From Sepiola atlantica (Eukaryota > Mollusca > Cephalopoda > Sepiida > Sepiolidae): a DNA stretch of 64,000 nucleotides. The DNA lies in assembly GCA_963556195.1 (NCBI GenBank), contig OY744521.1:127230459-127294458 (forward strand), given 5' to 3'. Of this stretch, positions 26,964 to 41,900 are shown piece after piece. The translations under genes were made by a program, and so were the position numbers. Below the pieces are notes generated by a model. It was given only the letters and a program-made list of their open reading frames with translations, was not told the origin of the DNA and did not search any database. The number at the start of each line of letters is the position of its first letter. Position 1 is the first letter of the stretch.

Positions 26964-29900
26964 CACTAAAATCTGTCTTATTTGGTTGGAATATTTCCGT
27001 AAATATTGAATAAAAATGTTTTTTTTGTTATGAAAAATGTGCATCCTTCACTAATAGCTACATATTTGCATGCACGATTTCCTCGTCCCTGTTAATTCCA
27101 GTTTTTCCCTTTATTATAAAAACATGCATAAATTATTTTTGATTACTCCTTACCTTTTGTTTTACCAAAAAAAATTAAAAATTGAACCTCTAAATAAAAG
27201 ATATTTTGAAAAAGAACAGAAAAAACAAAGTGTAAAAATATATTTTGTTGTGTTGTCTAATCATAAAACGATAAATGAGCAAATAAGAAAACAGAATAAT
27301 TTGTGATTCTTAAAGAGATCTGTTATAGCATTTGTAGATAAATTGATTGTTCGTGGATGAACATGACAAAGCAGTTTGAAATCGAACATGCTATATCTTG
27401 GCCAATAATTGGTATATTCTTTAAATTTAAAATGCATCTTTGAGAGGATCTTTTGCCAAATACAGAAAACTCAAGAAGCCACCCAGAGTCTCCAAGCGAG
27501 ACCTGAACCTGGAGCACATGGTCTTCGCAGTGTCCTTCGAGAAATGCCTGAACACCAGTTTTATCCTGGAAATCAGCTCGTCCTTGGTGTTGCAGACGAT
27601 ACAGTTGGTGTTTTTCTCAACTGCTTCGCAAACATAATAGTCCATCAATGTTCAATCAGGCAAGTTAGGGGGTGACCAGATGTTGGACTGGTGAAGTCAT
27701 AGAAGTTCTCAGATGTGACACTGAGCTGAATTCGTATGGCTTTCCAACAGCCACCCTCTCCACTTAGCAGTGGACTGCAATTCAATATAGCCATCTGAAT
27801 GGAGTCAGAGTCCCTTTTCGAAGATGTGGGGCAGCATGACGTGGCCTTTGCTGGAATTACATACAAAGCTCATCACAGTTTGAAGGATGTAGGTCTTCAT
27901 AAGACGTGGGACTTTATGCGGACTGTAGGCTAGCCACTTGTTGTTCTGCAACTTCCTGAGAAGAACCAGAGCATCTTCGGCTCGACTACCTGTTATATTT
28001 AGCCGTATAGCCAGACTTCTTAGTACAACTAGGGACTTGTTCATCGAGCTAAATTGAGTGATATGGTCGCTTATAAGAGTCCTAAATTAAAGTCTTTTTA
28101 CAAATTGTAGTGAAACGCAGAGCACCAGAAAAAATAATTACCACCATCCCACAAAACAACTTTAATCATCCTGAATCATTTAAATTTAAAAGATTTTTTT
28201 AATTAAATCCATACATTTAAAAAACATATTTAATCAGAGTTCAATAAAAAAAAAAAATTTTTAACTTTATTTTTAAGAATTATGCCGGAAGATTTTTATT
28301 TTTTAATTAAATAAAGAAAAAAAATTTAAAATAAATAAAAAACTATTTACACTTAATTACGATTTATTTGTGAAAGTATTTTTCTGAGAATTATAAAAAA
28401 ATTTCTTGCAAATTAGATTAATAAAGTGGATGTGTTTACTCTTATAAAAACAAACTGGATTTGGTCAACAATTTTCCTTTAAGCATGTAATAAGTTTAGA
28501 AATATGGAAGTAATTAATCAGAGATACTCCCAATAGGATACAAAAAATTTTTAAAATATTTTTCTCTAAAACACAACACCGAAATAAATTATCAAATAAA
28601 ATAGGGGACCATACTGCATGTGAACAAAACATTGCACAAATTGAACTAAAAACAAAATGGAGACTGCAGCACCAAAATAAATTAATAAGAATGCTGATTT
28701 TAGCACATGAACAAAATATTTTCATCACTTTGATGGTCTATAAATTGCCACCAAGATCTTTTTAGTCGGAAAATAATAATAGACCCATCCTTATGAAATA
28801 TTTAGCACAACAATGAAACTTAATGAAAACAGTGGAAAGTATATTTTGAAAGATTGAATGATGCAGGTATGTATGTGGTTTGTATTATAAACAGATTAAT
28901 GTGAATAGCATTTGTCCATGATTACTTGTAATCCAGCTTTCTTTGCTTCAAGCCTTTCAATTTGGGAAGTGCCCCTTAAAAAGGGAACTGTAACCTTTTA
29001 GGTTGACCCTCAGAAAATGCTCTAGATGTTCGAGTTAGGGGTGAGAATGCGGTTCTGAATAGGTAATCCCCATTCACAATGTATGTACAGCAGAGATGGT
29101 CGCCAGTTGAGCAAGGATGATGAGGTAGGGAAGTCAGGTTTAGAGCCGTAATTTTGACATTTTCTTTCAAAAATGTTTTTAAATTATTCAAGCCTGGATT
29201 AGTTTTTATTTTTTAAACCAATTAATTTTAGGCTATGATCTTTCAAATAAAATCGTAATTTAACCTTAAGATAAAATAATTACATTATTTTAATTCATTT
29301 TAAGGATTGAATTTAATAAAGCATTTGGACATCTTTAAAAATTATTTAACGTAAACAAACATTTTGTCCAGAGACAAAAATTTGAGCGTTCACAAAACAT
29401 CAAATTTTAATCTAAAGAAAATATCAATTTTCTTATTCTCTGCAATAACGCTACATTTTTTTAAATTGTCACATGACTTACATTAACCAATCAAATTATG
29501 GCATGAAAGTAGACATTAAAAACAAAATAAAACGTTTGAATAGAACTTTTTAGAGCGTTTAATTGAAAAAAAAAAAAAATCAAATCAGTTTAAAATTCAA
29601 ACATACAATTTCCCCCCAACCCCACTGAGCGCTTCATACAAAATACAATATGGTCATTTAAAAAAATTAATTTTCACAACTTATGGGCTCAGCCAATTTT
29701 AATTGTAAGTGCACAAAACCACACAAAATCAAGACAAAATTAAAAATGATGGTCTCCAAAGAACAAGACGGGTATTCGTGGCGGATTTTAGTTCGAAAAT
29801 TTTTTTTACAATTTTTTTTTTGTAAATCCAGACAATTGATAAAATCTGAAAACAGGGAATACCTTCATCACTGTTTAGAAAAGGGCTACTTTCGCCATTA

Positions 29901-32900
29901 GCAAAAAAAACAAAACATTCCTGACGGATTTGCTGTGTGCATTGCTATGTATCATTTTTATGAAAAAATTGACTTGCGTCCCTGGGATGCAGTAATAAGT
30001 TTTACTGCATCTTTAGATTTTTACGCATTCCTGACGCAGGACATGTAGCCATCAATATCTCTGGATACATATATAGACACACACAGATAGTTTGAATTAC
30101 CTACCAGATGCTACCTTCGAGTGTCTTTGGTCTCTCTGTACAGGGGTTTGTCGGAATAACCAGACATGAAGATAGATCCCTTTAGAAGTAAACCCTGACC
30201 AAATATTCAAATAGGTGAGCCGTCTCCTCAGGCCATCCAACACGTTTTCCAGGTTGCGGATGGGGGCCACCCCCCTCCCCTTGATGGCAGCTTTTAATAA
30301 TTAATAAAAAGCCGTGGACAATGAGGAATAACTATCCAAAAAATGACTAAACCAAAAAATCAAAACTGGCAGAGTCGCCCAAGATAAAAAGGGCCCCTCA
30401 ACCAGTCTATACACCAGGCGGGAAGAGGTATGCGAAGATGTAAACTTTTCTTTACCTGACAATTTAACTACCGGGTAATTCCATGTCAAATCATCCAGAA
30501 ATTTTGGATTTTGAACCTCATATCCTCAGATTTTGTTGTAACTTGCACCACAGATGGACATCATAAAAACTAAGAAATCCTGAAAATTTGAGCATGCAAC
30601 TCCAAGCGGTTTCTGATTTAGAGCATTTTCCGTTTCACGTAAATCGTGCAAGATGTCGCCCGGGCGATATTTTAATAATTACATTTTCTTACATATTTTC
30701 AGTTTGGAACATGATGTGATGCTGAAAATTCACACAGGTATGTTTTTCAACCCGAGGAATCCAAAAATGGCATCAGCTTTGCTCAGAAATTAAGCCTTCT
30801 ATGAGATTTTATCAAATTTTGAAATTTTTTACATATGCACCAATATGGGGCAAAAAAATGATGTAGCTGATATGGTAACGGGTTTTTTTCTTTTGGACAT
30901 TCATTTAGACACTATGAAGTACCTCTGGACCAAAAATGGTAAATAATACTTTTTTTGTTCACTCAGTGTCTATTCAAAGTTAGGTCTTTTTCCGAGGGTT
31001 CAGAAATACCCTATTGGGGGAAACAACTAGTTTGGATATGGGAGATCAAAATTTATATATAATTCATATTGAAATAAGTTTTAGAAAGTAAAAGTTAAGA
31101 GTCTCAGTGATCAGATATTTGCAATAAAAGCTGACTTCACAACAAAAACCAGCACATAACATTATCTACATGGGTTATTCTCATCAATTTTAACTGAGAA
31201 TAAATGTTGAATGGTTTTACTTGACTTATAAGATAGATGAAGTTAGCACTGTTTGTGTTTATTTAATAACTGCATAGCAGTTTTTACTAAGGTAAAAAGT
31301 TTCGGCTTGTTAAAACCATCCATTGTAAAATGACTGAGCGAAACATCGTCAAAATGTCCCATGCGCAACGGCGCTTTGGTCCAATGTCACCAGAATCCAA
31401 TGATTATGCCAATTTTGGCTACTGAACCACAATAGCTGCTTAAATATTGATCATATTTCTTGTATAACAAAGTTTTTCTTTGCCTATTATGCCTGCATTA
31501 GTTGGTGGTTAATTTTTTCAGTAAAACGTGTCCCATATGCAACGGAGCTGGATTAGTTCACCATAATGTACTGCAACAATCCTAAAATAATTTTAAATGA
31601 AAAACATTATCTATACCTAATTAAAATATATAATAGTGGTTAGTGCAATTTGTTTATTCCATTATGCAGATAAGAAAGTTAGGCAGCACTTGATTCTTAT
31701 ACCAAGAAATTAGCTGTAGAAAATATAGAAGAATTTGAGGTAGGCACAAATTTATGAATATTTTAAATGTTGATTTTCCTTTCAATTCACTGGAAAAATG
31801 TATATAGCTCTCTTCACCAACTGCTTACTCATCCCCTGCTACCAAACTTAAGTTACCTGATTATCTCTATATATTCTATTTTATTGTTTTGTCTTCAATT
31901 CAACAGTAAACAAAAGAAAACAAGATGACTGAAGCTTGCTCCGTTGGTGTCGAACTCAATTTGTAATTTCACAAATTAGACTATGATCGTTCCAAAGGAA
32001 TTGAGAATGTCAGATTTGAACAAAGATGTTGTTGAGACGTTGTGGAGAGCTGGGCTCAAGGAACATAAAGGCAAGTTATCAACCATCTGCTTTCATCACA
32101 AAAAATATTTTGGAAATGTGTTTGAACATAGAGCAAAGGCCTCAAAGAAGTGCCACGGTGGATTGTTACAGCATAAAAGTAAAGTCAAAGGCGTACAGCT
32201 GATATCGTTGGTAATGGCAAAAGAGCTGGAGGTGAGAGGGTACAATGTAACACCAGGACACATTCTTTGTCCTCAGTGTATGATGAAATATGTGAGACTG
32301 ATCGATGATACAGACAGGATAGATGCAGACTACACCCGTGAACTTTTGCAAACTCCACAAAAAACTTGAATATTAGTCTGAAATCCATGGACATTTCTCC
32401 TGTCGCTTTACATGGTGTTGCTCCTCATAGTCGTGTTCATAGTGCCAAAAGGAAATTAGAACACTCAAAAGCGACCTGTCGACTGTATACAAAGTCGACG
32501 CTGAAGGATTGACTGTGTCAGAATCAGTGCATATTGAAAAAGAAATCAAAAATAAAGCATTAGAATTGGATAGATTGCATGATCTGATGAAGGAGAAATT
32601 GAAGAAAGCCTCGACTCCGATCAAATCCAAATCATGACACTTGCTCCTGATTCGTGGTCTCGTGAATACTGTTCCAAATTCTTCAAGGTGTCAGAGTACG
32701 TTGTTCGAACTGCCAGGGAACTGAAGAATGTGAGTGGTATTCTCTCAAAGTCTGCCCCTAAAAAAGGGGAAAAACTCTCCCCAGAGACAGCAGAACTGGT
32801 AGTACACATGTATGAAAATGATGAATACAGCCGTCAAATGCCAGGCAAAAAAAAAACTATGTTAGTATTGCAAAGGGTGTTCACAAACAAAAGTATTTAA

Positions 32901-35900
32901 TACTATGTAACCTGCATGAATTGTATGCTGTTTTTAAACAGAAGTATTCCAATGTCAAGGTGGGGTTTGCCAAATTTTCTCAGTTGCGTCCAAAGTGGTG
33001 TGTATTAGCTGGATCTAAAGGTACCCATTCTGTTTGTGTGTGTAGCATACATCAGAATGCGAAACTTCTTGTAGACGTCATTAGTTTGTGATTCTTCCAA
33101 CAAGGAATGCATGATGCACCGTTGTGAGGCATGTCCTGGACGAGAAGCACTGCAGAAGTTCTTGGATGAAAAGCTGGTTGATGTGGATCCAGATGATGAA
33201 TTTCATTTTAGTCAATGGGACACAACTGACCGTGTCACATTAAGTACTCGTACAACAACGTATGAAGAATACAAAGATTTCTTGATTGACAAAATCAACA
33301 ATCTCACACGACACTCATATATAACAAAATGTCAAACTAGATACTTGACTAAAAACAAAGAGAATCTTGTAGACTTTGCAGAAAATTATCAATTTCTCAT
33401 ACAAGACGAAATCCAAAGTTTTCATTGGAGCAAGGAATATTGCACCCTGCACTGCTTTACTACCGAGATTCCGATGGAACACTGAAGCATCTTTGTATTT
33501 TATTTCTAATGACAACACCCATGACACTGCATTCACGTATCAAACCCACACAATGACAGTTCACTACATTCGTGCATTATTGCCCCATGTCAACAAAATG
33601 GTTTACTTCAGTGATGGCTGTGGGGATCAATATAAAAATTATAAAAACTTCATAAATTTATGTCTGCATAAACAGGACTTTGGGATTGATGCAGAGTGAG
33701 TTTTCTTTGCTACAAGCCATGGAAAATCCTCTTGTGATGGAATCGGTAGTTCAGTAAAACGGCATGTGGCTAAACGGTCGCTTCAACGTCCTCTGAATAA
33801 TCAAATCCTGGATTATAAAGCCATGCTAGAAGTCTGCCTGGAGATGTCTGCAGTCAAGTTCTTTGATATTAGTATGGAAACTATGGAGGAGATGAGAAAG
33901 TTTCTTGAGGCAAGATTTGCCAGGAGAAACACAGTACCAGGAAGCAGAAGTAGCCACCATTTTGCCCCGTTGTCAACATCGAACATTGGTCATAAGCTGA
34001 ATCATATACAGACAACCATGATTTTAACTTGCCATCAATTCTTGAAATCTCTGACATTTCACCAATGCAATATGTAACCTGTGTTTATAATTCTTTCTGG
34101 TGGATTGGCATTGTGAATGAAATTAATGCAGAGGAAGGTGATGTAACCGTCACGTTCATGCACCCTCATGGACCACGCAAGACATTCAATTGGCCACAAA
34201 TTGATGATAAATTATTTGTGTTGTCTCCCCAACAACATATACAGGAAGAACATACAAGATCACTGATGAGGAGTATGAAAAAACGATTTCTGCATTTCAG
34301 TGGCATAAAGAAAATAACAGTATGTAGATAATATTGTTGTATGCTGGTTTTTGTTGTGAAGTCCGCTTTTATGGTAAATATCTGATCACTGTGAGACTGT
34401 ATTACCTTTTACTATTTAACTTTTACTTTCTAAAACTTATTTCAATGTGAATTTTATATAAATTTAGATAAACGGTCCCTCCAACTTCATCTCCCATATC
34501 CAAACTAGTTGTTTCCCCCAATAGGGTATTTCTGAACCCTCGGAAAAAGGCCTAACTTTGAATAGACACTGTGAGTGAACAAAAAAAGTATTATTTACCA
34601 TTTTTGATCCAGAGGTACTTCATAGTGTCTAAATGAATGTCAAAAAGAAAAAAAACCCGTTACCATATCAGCTACATCATTTTTTTGCCCCATATTGGTG
34701 CACATGTAAAAAATTTCAAAATTTGATAAAATCTCATAGAAGGCTTCATTTCTGAGCAAAGCTGATGCCATTTTTGGATTCCTCGGGTTGAAGAACATAC
34801 CTGTGTGAATTTTCAGCATCACATCATCTTCAAAACTGAAAATAAGAAAATGTAATTATTAAACTGTCGCCCGGGCGACATCTTGCACGATTTACGCAAA
34901 ACGGAAAATGCTCTAAATCAGAAACTGTTTGGAGTTGCATGCTCAAATTTTCAGGATTTCTTAGTTTTTATGATGTCCATCTGTGGTGCAAGTTACAACA
35001 AAATCTGAGGACATGGGTTTCAAGCCCTGGATGATGTGACATGAAATAACCCTACCGATATGTCAGAGGACAAGCATGGGCAGTCACCAACCTAGATGAA
35101 GGCCCTGGCCCCCAGCTACCATCATATGTGACGCCCAAAACTAGAAATACAAGGGGACTAAAATCCCAGAAGTGGTCCATTGCAGAATAGCAGGTATTAC
35201 TCCATTACTACCACTACTCTATGTTCGAAAAGTGGAGTAGGAGTTCTAAGGAAATTCTAACAGAGAAAATTAAGGAATCGGCCCTCCCTGAACATAGAAA
35301 GAATACACCAATTCCAAAGATACTTTCAATCATTTCACAAATAGACAAATATCTATGACCTGACAAAATAGCAACTACTAAAACTGAAGCCTTAAATGAG
35401 GCAGAAAAAGACTACTTCCCAATCCAAGAGGAAGAATCTCTACAGAGACAGGAGAAAAAGTGGACTCTTGTATGGTCAATGGAGTATGCCAAAACGAAAT
35501 ATAGAAAGAATGAAATCTCTAAATCATGGAGAGAAATCTTCTTCCATTTCTACCCAGCAAAACAAAAACTCTCTTCTAAGACACTTAACTCACAATGGTA
35601 CAATTGCCTACAAAGACTTCAATTCAGCAGAGCTTGACTCTATAAGACCACAAGTCACAGATCTAATAATAAACAACAATAACTCTATTTTAAAATCCAT
35701 CATGTCAACAATACATCCAAAAGCATTAACAATACATCCTCAAATACATCAATCTGTTCACATCAATACACGCACAACCACAGTACTCCACACTAATATA
35801 CTCTATGCCACAATCTCCACTCAAAAACACACTTTCCAATTCTCCTTCGTCACCAAAATCACCAAAGACACACCCAACTCAATTGATACTGAAAGCAGAA

Positions 35901-38900
35901 ATGACACCAGGCCCACAACTCTCAGCAGCAACATCACCAGAAACACTATATTCACAGGCACCATGGTCACCTGGACTGCCACCACCTCAACCACTAGAGG
36001 ATCTGGATGATGAACAATTAAAAATAGAGAAAAGCCTTAGTAATATTATTGAGGAAGTGAGGGCTATAAGGCTAGAAGACAACTATCAAAAATCCAAGCC
36101 CACAAAAACACCAAGGCCCTAATAAATAAAGTGAACACTGCCCCTAAGAGGATAGTTCCAGCCTCAATATCCCTCACAGAACTCAACCATGTGACATGCA
36201 GCTGGATTATTTGTTAAAAGACAAACATTTCCAAAAATATGCCAAAACCAAGAGCTCCGAGGACCGCACCTGCATGGAAGGTTAAGCTGCAAAAACAAAT
36301 GAATATGTATAGGAAGGAGTTTAGCCAAATCGGGCAGTTCCTCGCAGCTTCTATAAAAAGGGGTCGATTGAAAAACATCATAAACAGACTCCAAAACAAA
36401 TACCACACTAACATGAAGGTACTAAACAATATTGCCAGGGAGTTGGAAGGCAAGATACCAGCACTTGCCAAACGAATTAAATACCAGGAAGCAAAGAACT
36501 CCCAGATCTAAAATAAACAGATCAAAACAAATGCAAGGATATTCTACAGGAACCTTGCAAGAGAGACAGTATCTGTAGAACAACCTCCTGACAAGCAAGA
36601 TCTGGAGAAGTATTGGAGATCCCTTTATGAAAGTGAAGTCACACACAACCAAGAAGCCGAGTGGATTGAGGATATCCAAAGGATGAATGAAACAAAACGG
36701 GAAATGCCAGAGTCAGTGATAACACCAGAAATGATATCTAAAAAACTGGCAAGATATGCAAACTATAAGAAACATGGCATTGACTATCTCCCTAATTTCT
36801 GGTTGAAACAACTTACTGTACTACATAGCCACTACAGTGACTGCTTCACCAGACTCCTAAAGGGTAAGGAGACCACACTGGCACGGCTCACCGAAGGAAT
36901 AACAACCCTCATTCACAAGACAAAAGAAACCAAACTGCCAAACAAATATCGACCGATATGCTGTCTCAGCACTACCTACAAGCTTTTCACTGGTCTTATA
37001 GCCGACAGTATCTACGAGCACCTCTCCTATGAAAATTACCTGGAAAAGGAGCAAACTGGATGCGAAAGACCATCTACTAATAAACAAAACTATCTTAGAA
37101 GACTAGGAAACGGCAGAGAAACTTGAGTATGGCATGGATAGACTACCAAAAGGCTTATGAGAGTGTACCTCATTCATGGCTACTGCGATGTCTTGAGCTG
37201 TACAAAATAAACCCAATAAGACAAACAATTGCTTCCCATATCCAGATGTGGCAAACCTAAGCCACACTAAATGGAACATTTCAATCCCTGACATCCATAT
37301 CAGAAGAGGAATCTTTTAAGGAGACAGCTTATCTCCACTTCTATTCTGCATGGCGATAGACCCGCTCAGTAAGCTGTTAAAAAAAAGCCGTCAGAAAGAT
37401 AAGTCCAGGAGAATCAACCATCTACTCTTTATGGATGATCTAAAACTATGCGAGCTCAGACAATGAGTTAAATGAGCTACTGAAGGTTGCACACATTTTC
37501 TCCAGGGACATCGGGATGAAATTTGGCATAGACAAATGTGCCAAGTGCACACTCAAGGCTGGGAAGAAGATCCATGCAGAAAACCTCCAATTAGACGCGG
37601 AAAATAAAATCAGAAATCTGGAGGAACAGGAGACATACAAGTACCTTAGCATTGAAGAAAATGATACCATCCTACATGCCAAGATGAGGGAAAAAATAGG
37701 TAAAGAATACATATGATGTGTGAATAAGATATGTAAAACGCAGCTCACAAATAAAAATAAGATTACTGCGATAAACCAGTTTGCCATACAAGTAATCACG
37801 TACAGTTTTGGCATCATAAATTGGCCCCAACAAACCATCAACAGGCTGGATGCAAAAACAAGAAAAAAATTAACATTCCACCAAGTCATATACAGAAATC
37901 AATGTTTGCCAAGACTGTACTTACCTAGAGAAGGAGGACTGGGACTTTGAGAGATCAACCACCAACATAGAGCCACTATTGGACAATATCTGAGAAGCTC
38001 CATAAACCCGAACCTCACAATGGTACAGGAACATCAAGAAAAAAGAGCTAGCCAAACAACTTCCATAACATATCTAGCCAAGCATTTCGGACAGGGCTGT
38101 TTAACAGATGAGATTGAAACACCAATCAAACTCGCAACAGAGATAGCACAAAAGAGTCGTAAAAAGTACACTGAAACATTCAAAAATAGGAACCTTAAAG
38201 AGTGAGCAGAACAAAAATGTGCCATCTACTTTCTAAGGAGTATATCGACAAAGAAGGTTCCTTGGACTGGCTTAAAAGAGGAGCCCTCCACTATGACCAG
38301 GAAAGGCTTATAATGGTGACCCAAGGCCAAATGACTAATGCATTTAAAAAGATGGCAGGACTTAGTAATGATAGCAAGTGCAGGTTTTGCCACACTGAAG
38401 TGGAGAGTGTGAATCACTTGATATCAAGCTGCAAAATTATGTTAGCAGATGACAACTACAACACGCCACAATGGTGTGTGCAAATACATACACTGGAACA
38501 TCTGTAAAAATCTAAACATGCAATGTAGCACTAAGTCCTAGGAACATCTACCGGAGAGGACTGTGGGAAACGATAAGTATACTATACATTATGATTATGT
38601 GATTCCTACATCTACCTACCTGGAAAATGCAGCAGTAAAACCGGACAGTCATATTAAATAAGGCAGAAAGAGAGGCAACACTGAGGTGAGTGTTCCAAAT
38701 GACAGTGGCTTAAACAGAGCAGAGAGGGAGAAGGTGACAAAATATCAAGGCCTAATGTATGATATGAAGAGAAACTGGAACCTCAAAAACATCAACATTA
38801 TCCCAGTTATAATAGGAGCTAAAGGCTTCATGAAGAAAAATTTCAAAAAGTATCTGGAAAGTATTCCCGGAAAACCAAGTGCAAAGAAAATCCAAATAAT

Positions 38901-41900
38901 TGCACTTAAGGGAACAGCCAAAATCCTTAAAAGAGCACTCGGTTGGAGCCTCTAAATAGCAGGTGATAGTCTGGCATTTGGAAGAATGCTCCGTCCCTAT
39001 GCTAACGAAAACAGAAAAAAATTTTTAAAATAGAGAATAATTAAAATTTCTTGTCAAATTCCTTTGATAATCTCAATATTGGTCTTTATATTTTACATGC
39101 TGGCAGATGTTTGACTACTTTTAGAAATTGACTTCCAAACTAACCTATCTCTGGCCAGATCTTTATTTATTCCTCTTTCTCTCAAGTTCATCTTAATTAC
39201 TTTCTCCCATGTTTTTCTTGCCAACAGACCCTGCTAACTCAACTAACACAAGAACTCTCATCCATTCTTTCAACGTGATCATACTGTCCAAATTTAGTCT
39301 TCCTCTGAGATCATCAAATCTAAGCTCACCTTGAACAATTACATTACACATCCAGCGTATCATTCTCATTATTTATCTCCATGCAATGCATGTCCTCAAT
39401 CCTCACAGGCCAGGTTTCACTTCCATATCTCATCATAGTTTGTGCACATGAATGATAGACTTCTCTTGGTCGACAATGGTAACGCTCTACTGATTAGTAA
39501 ATAGAAGTTACTTAACTTACTCTATTCACTAACTCTTGCAATCACGCTAACACCTGCTCCTCCTTGTGCTCCAATGGTATCAGTAAGGTAACAAAACTTC
39601 TAAACAACCTCAATAGCCTCACCATCCAAATATACTTTCCCTACATGTGAGTTCTCATCCATCTCCATTATCTTATATTTCTTGCACACACACACACAAT
39701 TAACTAGTAATTCCACTGAACTTCTTGTATTCCAAAAATTGAGTTGCACCCGGCTCTCTTTCTACAGACTTCGCTAGGAAACCTTTTCCCTTCTGTGGGC
39801 TTTCCAACACTGCAGCCACTGATCATTACTTTGGTTTTAATAACATCCACTATCAAACTTTTACTTCCCATACCATTCCTCCAAGTAGACCTTTCATTGT
39901 TTCACAGGCAAGTACAAAATCATCAGCATACAGTATCTCTTTTGGACAACCTGAATGAAACTCTCTGGACAATGTTTCTAAGATAAATAAAAAGCAACAA
40001 ACTCAGTACAAAACATTGATGTATTCCTACTTTAATATTAAAGCTGTAACTAAATGCGCTGTTAATTCGATTTTGAACAGTTTTGTACATTGCTTGAACC
40101 TTTATCAATCTCTAATTTATGCAAAGCTCACCAGACAACATCTCTTAACACTGTCAAAAGCTTTCTTCTCATGCATTTGTCTCCAGATAAATATAGCACC
40201 AGTTGTACTTTGCCCAGGCATAAAACTCAACCGCACTTCTACCTTTGCTTATTTGATGCTCAATTATTCTCTCCACTTTCAGCCTTTGTAATTACCTCTA
40301 TATAGAGCTTCTCCTTTAACCCTGTGACAGTTCACAACTGTACTAAGACCCCAGTTTTTCAAAAAAAACCCTTCTTTTATGATTTGATGTCTGATGATCT
40401 CAATGATTGTTTTACCAGCCGCCTTCTTCATCATTTCTGCAACAATGTCTGAGGGTCCTGCAGCCTTACCCTTCATCTTCCCAAACAATTTCTTTCTCAA
40501 TTCTTATAGTTGGATCAGATACTGCTTCTTCAACTTTAAAGATTTCCTCGGTCCCATGAAAATTTAGTATTCAACAATCTCTCATAACATTTCCAAGCAT
40601 CCTCTTTGTTCTGTTTATTTGTTGCTGATAACCCATTGTCATTTCGAATGAACTTCTCTTCAAAACTAACCACATATGTCTTTGCCATCATGAATAGCTC
40701 ATTCATTTGTAGTATATTTGGAAACCTAGCTTGCTCAACCTCCAGCTTGGCTTTATATATTTCTTTTCTTGCTGTCCGCTTTGCCACTAGATACATATCC
40801 TTATTCACTAATTTTTTTTATCCAGCCACTCCTTCGTTTTTGATACACTTCTCATTCTACCATGTCACCCTTTGCCTTGGGGGCACTATCATCCACCTAC
40901 AAGTCCACTTGTGTATTCTTTAACTTTTTTCACTGTTCTTACACACTTCCTGAAGTGGATCTGGTAGCCGAATACTCCATCACTTGGTCTCTAAATTCAC
41001 CTTTAACATGTTCTTCTTTCAACATCCACACCTTTTTCCTGGGGATAAAATTCCTCTTTTCCTCATAAGCTTTCTGCAGTGTGAAATAGCAAATAATCAG
41101 TTTGTGCTGTGTCACAATTTCTTCCCCACATTACGCAAAAGCTTTGTTCTTTTTCCGAACAAATAATCGACTGAAGCCTTTGCTGTACCACATTCATACA
41201 TAACAAGAGGGCTTTCCCTTTTATAGATTTAATTTTAAAAGCATCGAAATAATCTTAAATATTATTTCATTTGATGGATGCCAGCAAAAGAATTACGATA
41301 CACTGGTGAATTGTTACACATTTAGTTCTCAGTAAAAAAACTGCTTATTTCAGGACAATATTTCTTATCGACATGCATGATCAAGAAATGGGACAGTTAA
41401 TCTACAAGTGGAATCATTCAACCATTGTGAACTAGGCCTAAATGCAAGTCAGTTTGAGATTGAAAAATCGAATTAAGCCAAAAAGTTACCAACAATAACC
41501 ACCATTAAAGTGATATTTGGTCACCACACAAGAATGTCTAAGAATCCTTCACACCCCAAACTATCGTCTTGGAATGGACTTTGAAACCAAAGTTTTTCAT
41601 TTGAAAGTTAAGGAAGCATTTTCTATCAAACCAAATAACTTGACTCTTAAAAGCAAATACATTTTTTTTCCTCTAAAAAATAGGAGCATAAATCAAGTCA
41701 TATTTATAAGCCAATCATTTATCTTGATACAGAGGAGGAGGGAGAGATAGTCACATCAACACAAGCAAAACATCTTACAAGATGATTTTCTGAATTCTAA
41801 GAGATTGAAAAAAAAAAACAAAAAAACTGGTAAACGGAAAATATTATCCTCCTCAAGATTATTGTTGAATAGCTGCAGATTTAAATCTTTTTGGTCAGTT

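Larger units (their letters stand above)
30473..35052 (+). mobile_element. 4.6-kb DNA transposon with ~0.7-kb terminal inverted repeats and TACC target duplication
   Basis: The left end (30473) reads gggtaattccatgtcaaatc and the right end (35052, reversed) reads gggttatttcatgtcacatc. TACC flanks both ends (30469-30472 and 35053-35056). The two ends remain inverted copies of each other for about 700 bp, to about 31173 and about 34321. The core holds one gene in broken frames (31983-34331). The end sequence, 4-bp duplication and protein together do not fit a superfamily I can name. It sits within a LINE inside NUP153 intron 1. Confidence 0.88.

Noticed and set aside
29683..29901. Possible ISXO2-type transposase fragment (SKEQDGYSWRI)
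   Set aside because: Only a few residues fit, the cysteine pattern is incomplete, and no terminal repeats were seen.
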